Assembly (NCBI RefSeq): GCF_030604785.1
Contig: NZ_JAUVVF010000029.1
Coordinates: forward strand, 1 to 46,292
Origin: Paracoccus sp. (in: a-proteobacteria)
Lineage (GTDB): Bacteria; Pseudomonadota; Alphaproteobacteria; Rhodobacterales; Rhodobacteraceae
Length of the DNA stretch: 46,292 nt
Direction of reading: 5' to 3'
How positions within the stretch are numbered: position 1 is the stretch's first letter; each line of letters starts with the position of its first letter. The translations under genes were made by a program, and so were the position numbers. Shown here piece by piece: positions 27,477 to 36,221 of this stretch. A model generated the notes under the pieces. That model did not search any database, had not been told where the DNA came from, and was given only the letters and a program-made list of their open reading frames with translations.

Positions 27477-28040
27477 GTGGACGATCAGGACAGGAACCGC
27501 GACCGGGTGCTGGCCGGGGCGCTTGCGGATTGCGCCGCCGGCCGGTCCGGGGGCATCGACCGCCTGCTGGCCGTCGAGGGCGCGCAGATGCGCGGCGTGG
27601 CGCGGCGGATGCTGGGGCGTGACGATCTGGCCGACGAGGCGGTGCAGGATGCGATGGTGCTGATCTGGCGCAAGGCCGCGCAACAGGCGGGCGGGGCGGG
27701 CTCGGCGCGCGGCTGGATCTATGCGGTTCTGCGCAACCGCTGCCTGACGATCCTGCGCGACGGCGCGCGGCTGGCCAGCCTGCCGCCCGATGATCTGACC
27801 CGCCTGCAGGAGGCGCGGCAGGATCTGATCCCCGACGAGGGCTGGCGCCTTCTGGCGGGGCCGGGCCGTTTGGGCGATTGCCTTCAGGCGCTGGACGATC
27901 ACAGCCGCCGTGCGATCCTGATGGCGCATGTTGCGGGTTTCAGCCATGGCGAGATCTCGGCCCGTCAGGGCGTGCCGCTGGGGACGACGAAGTCGTGGAT
28001 CAGGCGTGGGCTGGCCTCGCTGAAGGAGTGTCTGTCATGA
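27477..28040 (+). CDS. ECF-family RNA polymerase sigma factor
   Basis: Predicted extracytoplasmic-function sigma factor. The 187-residue protein has a region 2 helix set at about residues 28-70 (RMLGRDDLADEAVQDAMVLIWRKA, the expected LAEDAVQE-type core). Region 4 covers about 130-185 and carries a helix-turn-helix (GFSHGEISARQGVPLGTTKSWIRRG) close to the SigK/RskA-linked ECF groups. The start is a GTG with a modest AAGAG upstream. Its stop overlaps the next ORF as ATGA, so sigma and anti-sigma are co-translated. The promoter it recognises was not identified; no convincing paired motif was found in the 172-base gap shared with the DUF4394 gene. Confidence 0.88.
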   Translation: MDDQDRNRDRVLAGALADCAAGRSGGIDRLLAVEGAQMRGVARRMLGRDDLADEAVQDAMVLIWRKAAQQAGGAGSARGWIYAVLRNRCLTILRDGARLASLPPDDLTRLQEARQDLIPDEGWRLLAGPGRLGDCLQALDDHSRRAILMAHVAGFSHGEISARQGVPLGTTKSWIRRGLASLKECLS

Positions 28041-28777
28041 CCGGCGCCGATCGTGCCGAACTGACGGCGCTGGCGGGCGATTACGCGCTCGGCCTCATGT
28101 CCGAAACCGAGGCTGCCCTGTTCGAGACCCTGATGCATCGCGATCCCGCGCTGGCGGCCGAGGTGGCGATGTTGAACGACCGCCTGCTGCCTCTGGATCT
28201 GTCGGCCCCGCCCGCCGCCCTGCCCGAGGGGTTCGCCGAACGGGTGCGCGCCCGGCTGCGTGCGGCCGAAACCGGGCGCGACCCCGCGCCGGGCGCCTGG
28301 GCCGGGACGGAAGCCGCGACGCAAGGCGCGGCCAACCTGTCCTGGGCGCCCTGGCGGCGGCGGGCGGGGCTGGCCGCGGCCCTGGCGCTTGGCGTCGTGC
28401 TGGGGCTTCTGGGGGCCGTGCAGCGTTCGGTGCCTCAGCCGCTGGTCGTGGCGGTGCTGCTGGACGATCAGGGTCAGCCCCGCGCCGTGATCGAGGATTA
28501 CGGCAACGACACCGCGCAGATCCGCTTCGTCTCGGATGTCGAGGTCCCGCCCGGCACCAGCATCGAAGCCTGGACCCTGCCCTCGCAGGAACTGGGCCCG
28601 GTCTCGCTGGGGGTGCTCGAGGCCGCGCGCCCCTCGCTTCTGCGCGGCCCCGACCTGCCGCGCCCCGCCGATGCCCAGCTTTACGAGATCACGCTGGAAC
28701 CGCTTGGCGGTTCGCCGACCGGGCGCCCGACCGGGCCGATCATCGCCAAGGGACTGGCCGCGGCGCAGGGCCTCTAG
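28037..28777 (+). CDS. Anti-sigma factor, RskA-type, single-pass membrane protein
   Basis: Predicted partner that holds the preceding ECF sigma factor at the membrane. The 246-residue protein starts with a cytoplasmic anti-sigma domain (about 5-85) containing LAGDYALGLMSETEAALFE, the usual zinc-free RskA beginning. It then has a membrane helix (GLAAALALGVVLGLLGAV, about residues 112-129) and a periplasmic RskA-like domain, seen as a VVAVLLDDQGQPRAVIE-type strand set and a LYEITLEPLGGSPTGRPTGP ending. The start overlaps the sigma stop as ATGA. The long in-frame extension upstream lies inside the sigma gene and is rejected. The signal it senses is unknown; RskA proteins are commonly released by stepwise proteolysis. 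Confidence 0.87.
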   Translation: MTGADRAELTALAGDYALGLMSETEAALFETLMHRDPALAAEVAMLNDRLLPLDLSAPPAALPEGFAERVRARLRAAETGRDPAPGAWAGTEAATQGAANLSWAPWRRRAGLAAALALGVVLGLLGAVQRSVPQPLVVAVLLDDQGQPRAVIEDYGNDTAQIRFVSDVEVPPGTSIEAWTLPSQELGPVSLGVLEAARPSLLRGPDLPRPADAQLYEITLEPLGGSPTGRPTGPIIAKGLAAAQGL

Positions 28778-28908
28778 GCCGGGCGGGAACGTCCTGCGCC
28801 CTGCCCCGTTGGTCCTGTGGCGCGCCGATCTGCCGCACGGCGCACAGGCGACAGGGCTGCGGCGCGGGCGCATGATCATGGGTCGGGGCGCAACGAAAGG
28901 ACGGATGC

Positions 28909-29694
28909 ATGGGCGAGGCCTTGCTGGATCTGGGCGGCGGTTTCTGGAACATCCGGGGCGATTTCCGCGTGGCGGGCGTCGTCAATGTGGGAACCCATGC
29001 CTCGCTGGTGCGACTGGCTTCGGGGCGGTTCGTCTTTCTGGACAGCTACGGCCTGAAGGGATCGCTGCGCGACCGCGTCATGGCGCTGACCGAGGGCGGG
29101 AGCGCGGTCGAGGCGATCCTGAACCTGCATCCGTTCCACACCCTGCATTGCGAGGCGATGCACCGCGATTTCCCGCATGCCGCGCTTTACGGATCGGCCC
29201 GGCACAGGCAGCGCCTGCCCGACCTGCCCTGGGCCGAGGCCGCGGTCGAATCCGCGACGCTGGCGGCGCGCTACGGCGAGGACCTGGCCTTTTCGCTGCC
29301 CGCCGGCATCGACTATATCAGCGCCGATGACCGCGTTCATGCGGGCTCTCTGCTGGCCTGGCATCAGGCCAGCGGGACGCTGCATGTGGACGACACGCTG
29401 AACCTGATGCCGGTGCCGCGCCTTCTGCGCGGGGTGCTGCCGCCGCCGCGCCTGTTCCTGCATCCGACCCTGCCGCAGGCCCTGGCGCCGGGGCCGGGCG
29501 CGGTCCGCGACTTCCGGGCCTGGGTCAAGGGGCTGGCGGCGCAATGCGCCGATCTGCGGCATCTGGTGGTCGCCCATTCCGGGCATCGCAGCTTTGCGCC
29601 CGGCGATTTCAGCAAGGCGCTGCTGGCCGCCTTGCGCCGCATCTCGCCCCGGCTGGAGCGTGCCGAGGCCCGACGCAGCACCCCCGCCGCCTGA
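28909..29694 (+). CDS. Uncharacterised protein, possibly metallo-beta-lactamase-fold related (DUF4336-like)
   Basis: Not firmly recognised. The 261-residue soluble protein has a pattern that recalls degenerate metallo-beta-lactamase-fold proteins: an early strand pair ([23 protein letters not shown]), a [12 protein letters not shown] stretch where the metal-binding HxHxDH motif would be, then [26 protein letters not shown], and a late VAHSGHR. The canonical HxHxDH is not intact, so catalysis by a normal two-metal site is doubtful. No signal peptide or membrane helix is visible. AAAGGA precedes the ATG. It stands 131 bases after the anti-sigma gene and 220 bases before gmd, with no shared operon evident. 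The 220-base gap that follows holds no recognised gene or clear promoter. Confidence 0.55.
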   Translation: MGEALLDLGGGFWNIRGDFRVAGVVNVGTHASLVRLASGRFVFLDSYGLKGSLRDRVMALTEGGSAVEAILNLHPFHTLHCEAMHRDFPHAALYGSARHRQRLPDLPWAEAAVESATLAARYGEDLAFSLPAGIDYISADDRVHAGSLLAWHQASGTLHVDDTLNLMPVPRLLRGVLPPPRLFLHPTLPQALAPGPGAVRDFRAWVKGLAAQCADLRHLVVAHSGHRSFAPGDFSKALLAALRRISPRLERAEARRSTPAA

Positions 29695-29914
29695 GTCCCG
29701 CCGCCCGAAACCCGCGCGATCTCTGCCCGTCTGCCGGGCGTCTGCCCGTTCTGATGGCGAAGCCGGGCGGGCGGCTCCCTGCCGACGGGGGCGGTTGATG
29801 CCAAAGCGGCATATAAGCCTATGGCCTTGCCTTCTGCCCTCGTCTAGAACCGGGTTGCGCTGGCCCGGCATGCCCGGTCTGCGGTTAATGAGTAGAGAAC
29901 CAAGGGACAAAAGC

Positions 29915-31036
29915 ATGTCGAAACGCGCCTTGATCACCGGGATCACCGGACAGGACGGGTCCTATCTCGCGGAATTCCTGATCGCGAAGGGCTACGAAGT
30001 CCACGGAATCAAGCGCCGGTCCTCGTCGCTGAACACGCAGCGGATCGACCACATCTATCAGGACCCCCACGCGGACAACGCGCAGATGTTCCTGCATTAC
30101 GGCGATCTGGGCGACACGTCCTCGGTCATGCGGATCATGGCGGATGTGAAGCCGGACGAGGTCTATAACCTGGGCGCGCAATCGCATGTGGCGGTCAGCT
30201 TCGCGACGCCGGAATACACCGCCAATGTCGACGCGATCGGCACGCTGCGCATCCTCGAGGCCATCCGCTTCCTGGGGCTGGAGGAGAAGACCCGGTTCTA
30301 CCAGGCCTCGACCTCGGAGCTTTACGGGATGGTGCAGGAAATCCCGCAGCGCGAAACGACGCCCTTCTATCCGCGTTCGCCCTATGCGGTGGCCAAGATG
30401 TATGCCTACTGGATCACGGTGAACTACCGCGAGGCCTATGGGATCTATGGCTGCAACGGCATCCTCTTCAACCACGAATCCCCCCGCCGCGGCGAGACCT
30501 TCGTGACCCGCAAGATCACCCGCGGCCTGGCCAACATCGCGCAGGGTCTGGAGGATTGCCTGTATATGGGCAATATCGACGCGCTGCGCGACTGGGGCCA
30601 TGCCAAGGATTACGTCCGCATGCAGTGGATGATGCTGCAGCAGGACAAGGCCGAGGATTTCGTGATCGCCACGGGCGTTCAGTATTCCGTGCGCCAGTTC
30701 ATCGAATGGTCGGCCGCCCATCTGGGCATCACCCTGCGCTTCGAGGGCAAGGACGAGCAGGAAATCGGCATCGTCGAATCCGTCACCGGCGATGACGCGC
30801 CGGGCGTGAAGGCGGGCGACGTGATCGTGCGGATCGACCCGCGCTATTACCGTCCGACCGAGGTCGAGACCCTTCTGGGCGATCCGACCAAGGCCAAGGA
30901 AAAGCTGGGCTGGGTCCCCGAGATCACCACGCAGCAGATGTGCGAGGAGATGGTGGCCGAGGATCTGAAGGCCGCCCGCCGTCATGCGCTGCTGCGCAAT
31001 CACGGCTATGACATGCCGATCTATCACGAAAGCTGA
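29915..31036 (+). CDS. gmd: GDP-mannose 4,6-dehydratase
   Basis: First step of GDP-L-fucose synthesis: converts GDP-D-mannose to GDP-4-keto-6-deoxymannose with NADP. The 373-residue protein has the extended SDR start [21 protein letters not shown], the [13 protein letters not shown] motif that separates GMD from other SDRs, the active-site STSELYG, and YxxxK in [10 protein letters not shown]. It ends with the normal GMD C terminus. AAGGGA lies seven to eight bases before the ATG at 29915; a longer in-frame reading covers non-coding sequence. It opens the sugar-nucleotide and glycosyltransferase operon and is followed 8 bases later by fcl. Confidence 0.97.
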   Translation: MSKRALITGITGQDGSYLAEFLIAKGYEVHGIKRRSSSLNTQRIDHIYQDPHADNAQMFLHYGDLGDTSSVMRIMADVKPDEVYNLGAQSHVAVSFATPEYTANVDAIGTLRILEAIRFLGLEEKTRFYQASTSELYGMVQEIPQRETTPFYPRSPYAVAKMYAYWITVNYREAYGIYGCNGILFNHESPRRGETFVTRKITRGLANIAQGLEDCLYMGNIDALRDWGHAKDYVRMQWMMLQQDKAEDFVIATGVQYSVRQFIEWSAAHLGITLRFEGKDEQEIGIVESVTGDDAPGVKAGDVIVRIDPRYYRPTEVETLLGDPTKAKEKLGWVPEITTQQMCEEMVAEDLKAARRHALLRNHGYDMPIYHES

Positions 31037-31044
31037 GGCCCGCC

Positions 31045-32007
31045 ATGACCCGGATCTTTGTCGCAGGTCATCGCGGGATGGTCGGCAGCGCGATCCTGCG
31101 CCAGCTCGAGGCGCGTCGCGCCTCGGGCGAGGATCTGACGCTGATCACCCGCACCAGCGCCGAACTTGACCTGACCGATCAGGCCGCCGTGCGCGGCTTC
31201 ATGCAGGCCGAGCGGCCCGATGCGGTGATCCTGGCCGCGGCCAAGGTGGGCGGCATCCATGCCAACAACACCTATCCGGCGGATTTCATCCACAAGAACC
31301 TGATGATCCAGTGCAATGTCATCCACGAGGCCCATGCCATCGGGGTGACGCGCCTGCTGCAACTGGGGTCGAGCTGCATCTACCCGCGCGAGGCGCCCCA
31401 GCCGATCCGCGAGGACGCGCTGCTGACCGGCATCCTCGAGCCCACGAACGAGCCCTATGCCATCGCCAAGATCGCCGGGATCAAGCTCTGCGAAAGCTAT
31501 AACCGGCAATTCGGCACGGATTACCGGTCGGTCATGCCCTGCAACCTCTACGGTCCGGGCGACAATTTCGACCCCGAGAACAGCCATGTGATGCCCGCCC
31601 TGATCCGGCGCTTCCACGAGGCCGCGCGCGAGGGCCGCGACGAGGTCGTTATGTGGGGCACCGGCACGCCGCGCCGGGAATTCCTGCATGTGGACGACAT
31701 GGCGCGCGCCTCGCTGTTCGTGTTCGACCTGGACCGCGCCACCTACGAGGCGAATACCCAGCCGATGCTGTCGCATCTGAATGTCGGCTCGGGCAGCGAC
31801 ATCTCGATCGGGGAACTGGCCGCGATGGTGGCGCGGGTGGTGGGCTACAAGGGCCGCATCACCAACGACCTGACCCGGCCCGATGGCACGATGCGCAAGC
31901 TGATGTCCTCGGACAAGCTGATGGCGATGGGCTGGCGCCCCGAAATCGCGCTGGAGGAGGGGATCGCCGACGCCTATCGCTGGTTCCTGGAACACCGGGC
32001 GGGCTGA
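31045..32007 (+). CDS. fcl: GDP-L-fucose synthase (3,5-epimerase/4-reductase)
   Basis: Converts GDP-4-keto-6-deoxymannose to GDP-L-fucose with NADPH. The 320-residue protein starts with [13 protein letters not shown] (NADP-binding), contains [18 protein letters not shown] and the catalytic [14 protein letters not shown] (Ser and nearby Cys), and has the SDR Tyr/Lys pair in [36 protein letters not shown] is also family-typical (split here only for reading). It follows gmd by 8 bases; its stop shares a base with the next start (TGATG). With gmd it supplies the donor for the adjacent putative fucosyltransferase. Confidence 0.97.
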   Translation: MTRIFVAGHRGMVGSAILRQLEARRASGEDLTLITRTSAELDLTDQAAVRGFMQAERPDAVILAAAKVGGIHANNTYPADFIHKNLMIQCNVIHEAHAIGVTRLLQLGSSCIYPREAPQPIREDALLTGILEPTNEPYAIAKIAGIKLCESYNRQFGTDYRSVMPCNLYGPGDNFDPENSHVMPALIRRFHEAAREGRDEVVMWGTGTPRREFLHVDDMARASLFVFDLDRATYEANTQPMLSHLNVGSGSDISIGELAAMVARVVGYKGRITNDLTRPDGTMRKLMSSDKLMAMGWRPEIALEEGIADAYRWFLEHRAG

Positions 32008-34217
32008 TGGAGCAACCGACCGGCAAGCTGATCGCATTCCGCGCCGACCGCATGGGGGGCCGGCTGATCGCGCTGCTGAACACGATGCGTTTCGCGCGCA
32101 GCTACGGGCTGCCCTTTGTCGTGCATTGGCGCGACAGCGACGGGCTGGGCGACGGGACCGAGCTGTTTTCCGAGGAATTCGTCCGCAACCATTTCATCGA
32201 CAAGCAGACCTATCAGCAGATGCGCGACGCGGCGACGGCGCATGGCGCGGTCATGTCCAGCAACTCGACCGATGCGTTTCTGGATTTCCTGCGCGGCGAC
32301 AGGCACATCCTGTTCGACCCGCCCTTTGACGTGCTGCGGATGCCCTTCGAATCCGAAGAGGTCGTCAAGGCCACCTTCCGCGAGGTGGTGGACAGCCTGC
32401 CGCTGAACCCGGTCCTGCAAGACCATCTGGACGACCTGCGCGCCCGCCTGCGCGATGGCCGGAGGACCGTGTCCTACCATATCCGCCGCGGCGACCTGAC
32501 CAGCGACATGCGCGCGATGAACCGCGCCTGGCCCAACAAGTTCGTCCCCGACGAGTTCTTCGAGACGCATATCCGCGCCAATCTGGAAGGCTCGGGCACG
32601 CGGACGGTGCTGTTCAGCGACAACAAGGCCGTGCTGGACCGCTACACCCGCATGTTCCCCGGCCTGCTGACCTTCGCCGATATCGCCGATACCAGCGCCC
32701 TGACCGAGGTTCAGCGCGACGCGCTGGAGCTTTTCGCCATGTCGCTGTCGGACCTGATCGTGGCGCCGCCCTCGTCGGCCTTTTCCTCGACCGCCAAGAC
32801 GATCGGCGGCTGCGACTTCCGCGACGTGGAATCCGAGATCTCGGCCACCGAGCGGCTGGCCGCGCTGGACGTGTTGGCCGCGCGGATGAAGGACCAGCCC
32901 GAATTCTTCGCCAATGAGGGCGAGATCGGGCAATACATGGTCTATGTCTGCAATCACCTGGTCGAGACGGGCCGCCGGGCCGAGTTCATCGAGATCGCCC
33001 GCGCCCATGTCGAGGGCGGGCTGAACATCGCCTTCGTCCATGCGCTGCTGTTCCGCGAGATGTTCAACGAGGGGCAGTATCACGAGATCTGCGCCCTGCG
33101 CCCGGTCGTGGATCGCGGCTTCGTGCTGTTCCAGCGCAGCTTCGCGCAGATCGCGCTGTATCACGGGCTGGCACTGCTGATGCTGGACCGGCGCGCCGAG
33201 GCGATGCGCCAGATCGCCTCGGCCTTCTGGCACGAACCCATCGAGGGCGAGATCAACACCCTGTCGGGCCTTCTGCGCAGGCAGGGCGATTTCGACGACA
33301 CCAATTTCTGGATCACCGATCCGGCCGTCGATCCGTTGTTTCCGAACCGCACGGTCGTGGACATCACGCGGCGCTTCTATACCGGCATGATCTCGGCCGG
33401 GGTGCTTCAATTCGACGGGATGGTGCCGTCCAGCCGGGTCGCGGTCTGGGAATGGCCGGATTTCACGCGGTCGGACCACCGCAACAAGGAACGGCTGTTC
33501 GGGCATTTCCGCACGATCCTCAAGATCCTTTCGCGGCGCAGCTGGGCCCCCGACACGCAGCCGCATTTCGACAGCTTCACCGGCATGATCGCCCTGCGAG
33601 AGGGCAATCTGGACCAGGCCGAAGGGCTGATCATGGCGGGCATCGCCGCGCGGCCCGACATGGCGCTGTTCCACAAGCGGCTGGCCGAACTGCGCCACGA
33701 ACAGGGTCGCCACGACGAGGCGCTGGCCGCGCTGGACCACGCGATCGGCCTGGCGCCGCAAGTGTCGATGTTCCGCGCCCTGAAGGGGCTGTTCCTGTTC
33801 CGCAACGGCCAGGTCGAGGCTGCGGCAGACACGCTCTGCCCGCTGATGGACGAGGGGCGGCTGCATTTTCCGTCGATCTTCTTCCTGGCCTCTGACGCCG
33901 CGCGCAAGGCGGGGCGCGTCGAGGATGCGATCCGCATGCTGGAGGCCGGGCTGGAGCTGTCGCCGATGCAATGGCGCCGCCAATGCGATCTGGCCGAGAT
34001 GAAGGCCGAGACGGGCGATGCCGAGGGCGCGATGCGCATTCTGGATTGGGCGCTGCAATGGGCGTCCGACCACCCGCCGCTGGTGCTGCTGCAGACCGAC
34101 CTGCTGATCGCCTCGGGTCAGGCTGAGCGCGCGCGCAGCGTGCTGGAGGCCGCGATCCTGCGCCATCCCGACAAGCAGCAATATCAGCGACGTCAGCGCA
34201 AGCTGGAAAAGGCCTGA
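32007..34217 (+). CDS. Putative fucosyltransferase fused to a C-terminal TPR-like solenoid
   Basis: Not a named gene. The 736-residue protein has two parts. Residues 1-290 resemble the GT-B fucosyltransferases of the NodZ/GT23 and GT11 type. This part opens with LIAFRADRMGGRLIALLNTMRFA, carries the donor motif HIRRGD at about 158-163, and continues with TVLFSDNKAVLD and SLSDLIVAPPSSAFSSTAK. From about 300, and most clearly from 530 to the end, it is built of repeating helix pairs of TPR type: for example LAELRHEQGRHDEALAALDH, then AARKAGRVEDAIRMLEAGLE, then LIASGQAERARSVLEAAILR. There is no signal peptide or membrane segment, so it should act in the cytoplasm. It starts in the fcl stop (TGATG); the longer reading upstream lies inside fcl. 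Linkage to gmd-fcl is the main reason to predict GDP-fucose as donor; the acceptor is unknown. Confidence 0.72.
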   Translation: MEQPTGKLIAFRADRMGGRLIALLNTMRFARSYGLPFVVHWRDSDGLGDGTELFSEEFVRNHFIDKQTYQQMRDAATAHGAVMSSNSTDAFLDFLRGDRHILFDPPFDVLRMPFESEEVVKATFREVVDSLPLNPVLQDHLDDLRARLRDGRRTVSYHIRRGDLTSDMRAMNRAWPNKFVPDEFFETHIRANLEGSGTRTVLFSDNKAVLDRYTRMFPGLLTFADIADTSALTEVQRDALELFAMSLSDLIVAPPSSAFSSTAKTIGGCDFRDVESEISATERLAALDVLAARMKDQPEFFANEGEIGQYMVYVCNHLVETGRRAEFIEIARAHVEGGLNIAFVHALLFREMFNEGQYHEICALRPVVDRGFVLFQRSFAQIALYHGLALLMLDRRAEAMRQIASAFWHEPIEGEINTLSGLLRRQGDFDDTNFWITDPAVDPLFPNRTVVDITRRFYTGMISAGVLQFDGMVPSSRVAVWEWPDFTRSDHRNKERLFGHFRTILKILSRRSWAPDTQPHFDSFTGMIALREGNLDQAEGLIMAGIAARPDMALFHKRLAELRHEQGRHDEALAALDHAIGLAPQVSMFRALKGLFLFRNGQVEAAADTLCPLMDEGRLHFPSIFFLASDAARKAGRVEDAIRMLEAGLELSPMQWRRQCDLAEMKAETGDAEGAMRILDWALQWASDHPPLVLLQTDLLIASGQAERARSVLEAAILRHPDKQQYQRRQRKLEKA

Positions 34218-34253
34218 CGTCGCGGACCGGGTTTCACGCGAGGGAAAGACAAG

Positions 34254-35657
34254 ATGACCTCTGCCGCCGCAGGACAGATTCATTTCGTGGTTCTGTCCGA
34301 CCGCACCGAACCCTTTGCCAGCAACGCCGCCGCGCTCTGCGCCGCGGCCCTTGCCGCCGGGGCCGATCACGCGATCCACTACGACGCCGACCGGCTGGAG
34401 GAGGAGGGGTTCTGGCAGGCCCATCCCCACATCCCGCGCGACGCGCCGCGCCTGGGCTTTGGCGCATGGCGGCCCTTTGTGATGCGGCGGATGCTTGAGG
34501 CGGTGGCCCCCGAGGATGTCGTGATCCTGCATGACGCGGGCAGCCATGCCCCCGACAAGATGCCGGCCTTTCCTGCCGGGCTGCGCCATCTGGCCGATCT
34601 CTGCGCCGCGACCCCGCAGGGCATGATCCACGGCAGCGCGCTGGCCGCGACCCCTCAGGAGAGCCTGATCAAGCAGGACTGTCTGATCCTCATGGGTGCC
34701 GAAGCTGCCGATGCCCGACGCGCCGCCTTTGTCAGTTCAGGTATGTTGGCTTATCGGCAAGGACGTGCGGCCTTTGCATTTCTGGACGATTGGCAGGGAG
34801 CATGCGCCGATCCTCGCCTGCTGACGGACGAGCCCGACCGCCATGGCGCGCCCAACCCTGCGATGCGCCGCCACGCGCAGGAAGAAGCAATCGCCTCGAT
34901 CCTTGTTCACCGACATGCCGTGCCACATTTCGACCTAAAAGCCGGGGCGCCCGATCTGCTGGACGCCATCCGCAAGGGCCGCCGCCAGCTTGTCGACCCC
35001 GAGGCGCATGTGGCTTCGATCCTGTGGATACTGGACCAGTCGGGGGGCACAGTCCAAGACGGGCTGCGCCTGCTGCGCCATGTCGGCGGAAGGGAACCAG
35101 CGCGCATCGTCCGCAACATCGGATACAAGCCCGTGCTGGAGGCCGAGTTGCGACGTCTTGGAAAGGGGTGGCGCGCGAAGATCGTCACCGCTCATCTGCG
35201 CCACGTCGTCACCGAGAATCGTGTCTTGTCAGCGTTGTTGCACGGCCTGAAAGACATGCCGGAACTGCGCGACGATTTCTGGCAGCGCGCGACCACCCAT
35301 GCGAACCGGATGCTGACCGAGCTTATCATTTCAGGCGGTTCAGCCGATTTGGTCGGAATGCAACGCCTGATTCGGCAGGCGATCACCGACACGCTGGACG
35401 AGATGCCTCATCTTTCCGAGGAATTGCTCGGCGCGTGCATCTGGGCTCGGCTTGACCTTTCGGCGCGCGAGGTATTTCGCGTCGCGCGCGGCGCCTATCG
35501 CACCGAAGAGGGCAACGAGGCGATGGAGAGTTTTGTCGCCCGCATTCGCGCGCAGGGCTTTCCGCAGGACGATCTCCTGGATGGGGGTGATCTTGAGGAG
35601 TTCACCAACCGCATGCGCCGCCTTCTGATGGACTGGCTGCTGCTGGATCACCTGTGA
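34254..35657 (+). CDS. Putative two-domain glycosyltransferase, paralogue of the gene at 39111
   Basis: Not a named gene. The 467-residue protein has an N-terminal domain (about 8-235) of GT-A-like appearance with HFVVLSDRTEPFASNAAALC, GFGAWRPFVMRRML and a DxG-type motif in VVILHDAGSH. A C-terminal all-helical domain follows (about 300-465). It is homologous along its length to the protein at 39111-40562, whose equivalent motifs are GYWLWKP and IYNDAGRY. Here the aromatic-rich motif is degenerate (GFGAWRP), so activity or donor may differ. From about 34730 to 35560 codons ending in A or T are much commoner than in the surrounding genes, suggesting a recombined segment. It sits 36 bases after the putative fucosyltransferase and 6 bases before rmlC. 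Confidence 0.62.
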   Translation: MTSAAAGQIHFVVLSDRTEPFASNAAALCAAALAAGADHAIHYDADRLEEEGFWQAHPHIPRDAPRLGFGAWRPFVMRRMLEAVAPEDVVILHDAGSHAPDKMPAFPAGLRHLADLCAATPQGMIHGSALAATPQESLIKQDCLILMGAEAADARRAAFVSSGMLAYRQGRAAFAFLDDWQGACADPRLLTDEPDRHGAPNPAMRRHAQEEAIASILVHRHAVPHFDLKAGAPDLLDAIRKGRRQLVDPEAHVASILWILDQSGGTVQDGLRLLRHVGGREPARIVRNIGYKPVLEAELRRLGKGWRAKIVTAHLRHVVTENRVLSALLHGLKDMPELRDDFWQRATTHANRMLTELIISGGSADLVGMQRLIRQAITDTLDEMPHLSEELLGACIWARLDLSAREVFRVARGAYRTEEGNEAMESFVARIRAQGFPQDDLLDGGDLEEFTNRMRRLLMDWLLLDHL

Positions 35658-35663
35658 GGCCCC

Positions 35664-36221
35664 ATGCGGATCGTGAAAACCTCTCTGCCCGGCGTTCTGG
35701 CCCTGACCCCTGCCCGGCACGGTGACGCGCGCGGCTTCTTTTCGGAAAGCTGGAACCGGCGCAGCTTGCGGCAGGCCGGGCTGGACCTGCCGGATTTCGT
35801 GCAGGACAACCATTCGCTGTCCCGCGCCGCCGGCACGCTGCGGGGCCTGCATTATCAGGCGCCCCCCCATGCGCAGGGCAAGCTGGTGCGCTGCGGGCGG
35901 GGGCGTATCCTGGATGTGGCGGTCGATGCAAGGCGGGGCAGCGCCCATTACGGGCAATGGCTCGCGCGCGAACTCAGCTTCGAGAACGGCCTGCAATTGT
36001 GGATCCCGGCGGGCTTTCTGCACGGCTTCGTCACGTTGGAGCCTGACAGCGAGATCATCTACAAATGCACCGCCCACTACGACGCGGACAGCGACGGGTC
36101 CGTCCGGTGGGATTCGCTTGGCATCGACTGGGGCGTCAGTGATCCGGTCCTGTCCGACAAGGACCGCGCCGCGCCCGCCTTTGCCGATTGGCAATCGCCC
36201 TTCGTGATGGGGGGCGCATGA
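35664..36221 (+). CDS. rmlC: dTDP-4-dehydrorhamnose 3,5-epimerase
   Basis: Epimerises dTDP-4-keto-6-deoxyglucose at C3 and C5, the third step of dTDP-L-rhamnose synthesis. The 185-residue cupin has the family motifs [31 protein letters not shown] (read across an unbroken conserved block), the catalytic His in [20 protein letters not shown], and [13 protein letters not shown]. It begins 6 bases after the upstream glycosyltransferase and overlaps rmlB as ATGA. The gene order C-B-D-A is used here. Length is normal. Confidence 0.96.
   Translation: MRIVKTSLPGVLALTPARHGDARGFFSESWNRRSLRQAGLDLPDFVQDNHSLSRAAGTLRGLHYQAPPHAQGKLVRCGRGRILDVAVDARRGSAHYGQWLARELSFENGLQLWIPAGFLHGFVTLEPDSEIIYKCTAHYDADSDGSVRWDSLGIDWGVSDPVLSDKDRAAPAFADWQSPFVMGGA

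Noticed and set aside
29790..29802. GGCGGTTGATGCC before gmd, resembling the ops/JUMPStart element of polysaccharide operons
   Set aside because: It differs from GGCGGTAG at a key base, the rest of the JUMPStart sequence is absent, and RfaH-type control is not expected here.
31974..34631. Minus-strand open frame of about 885 codons opposite the putative fucosyltransferase
   Set aside because: Composition is that of an antisense shadow and no motif is present, while the plus strand has coherent domains and coupled starts.
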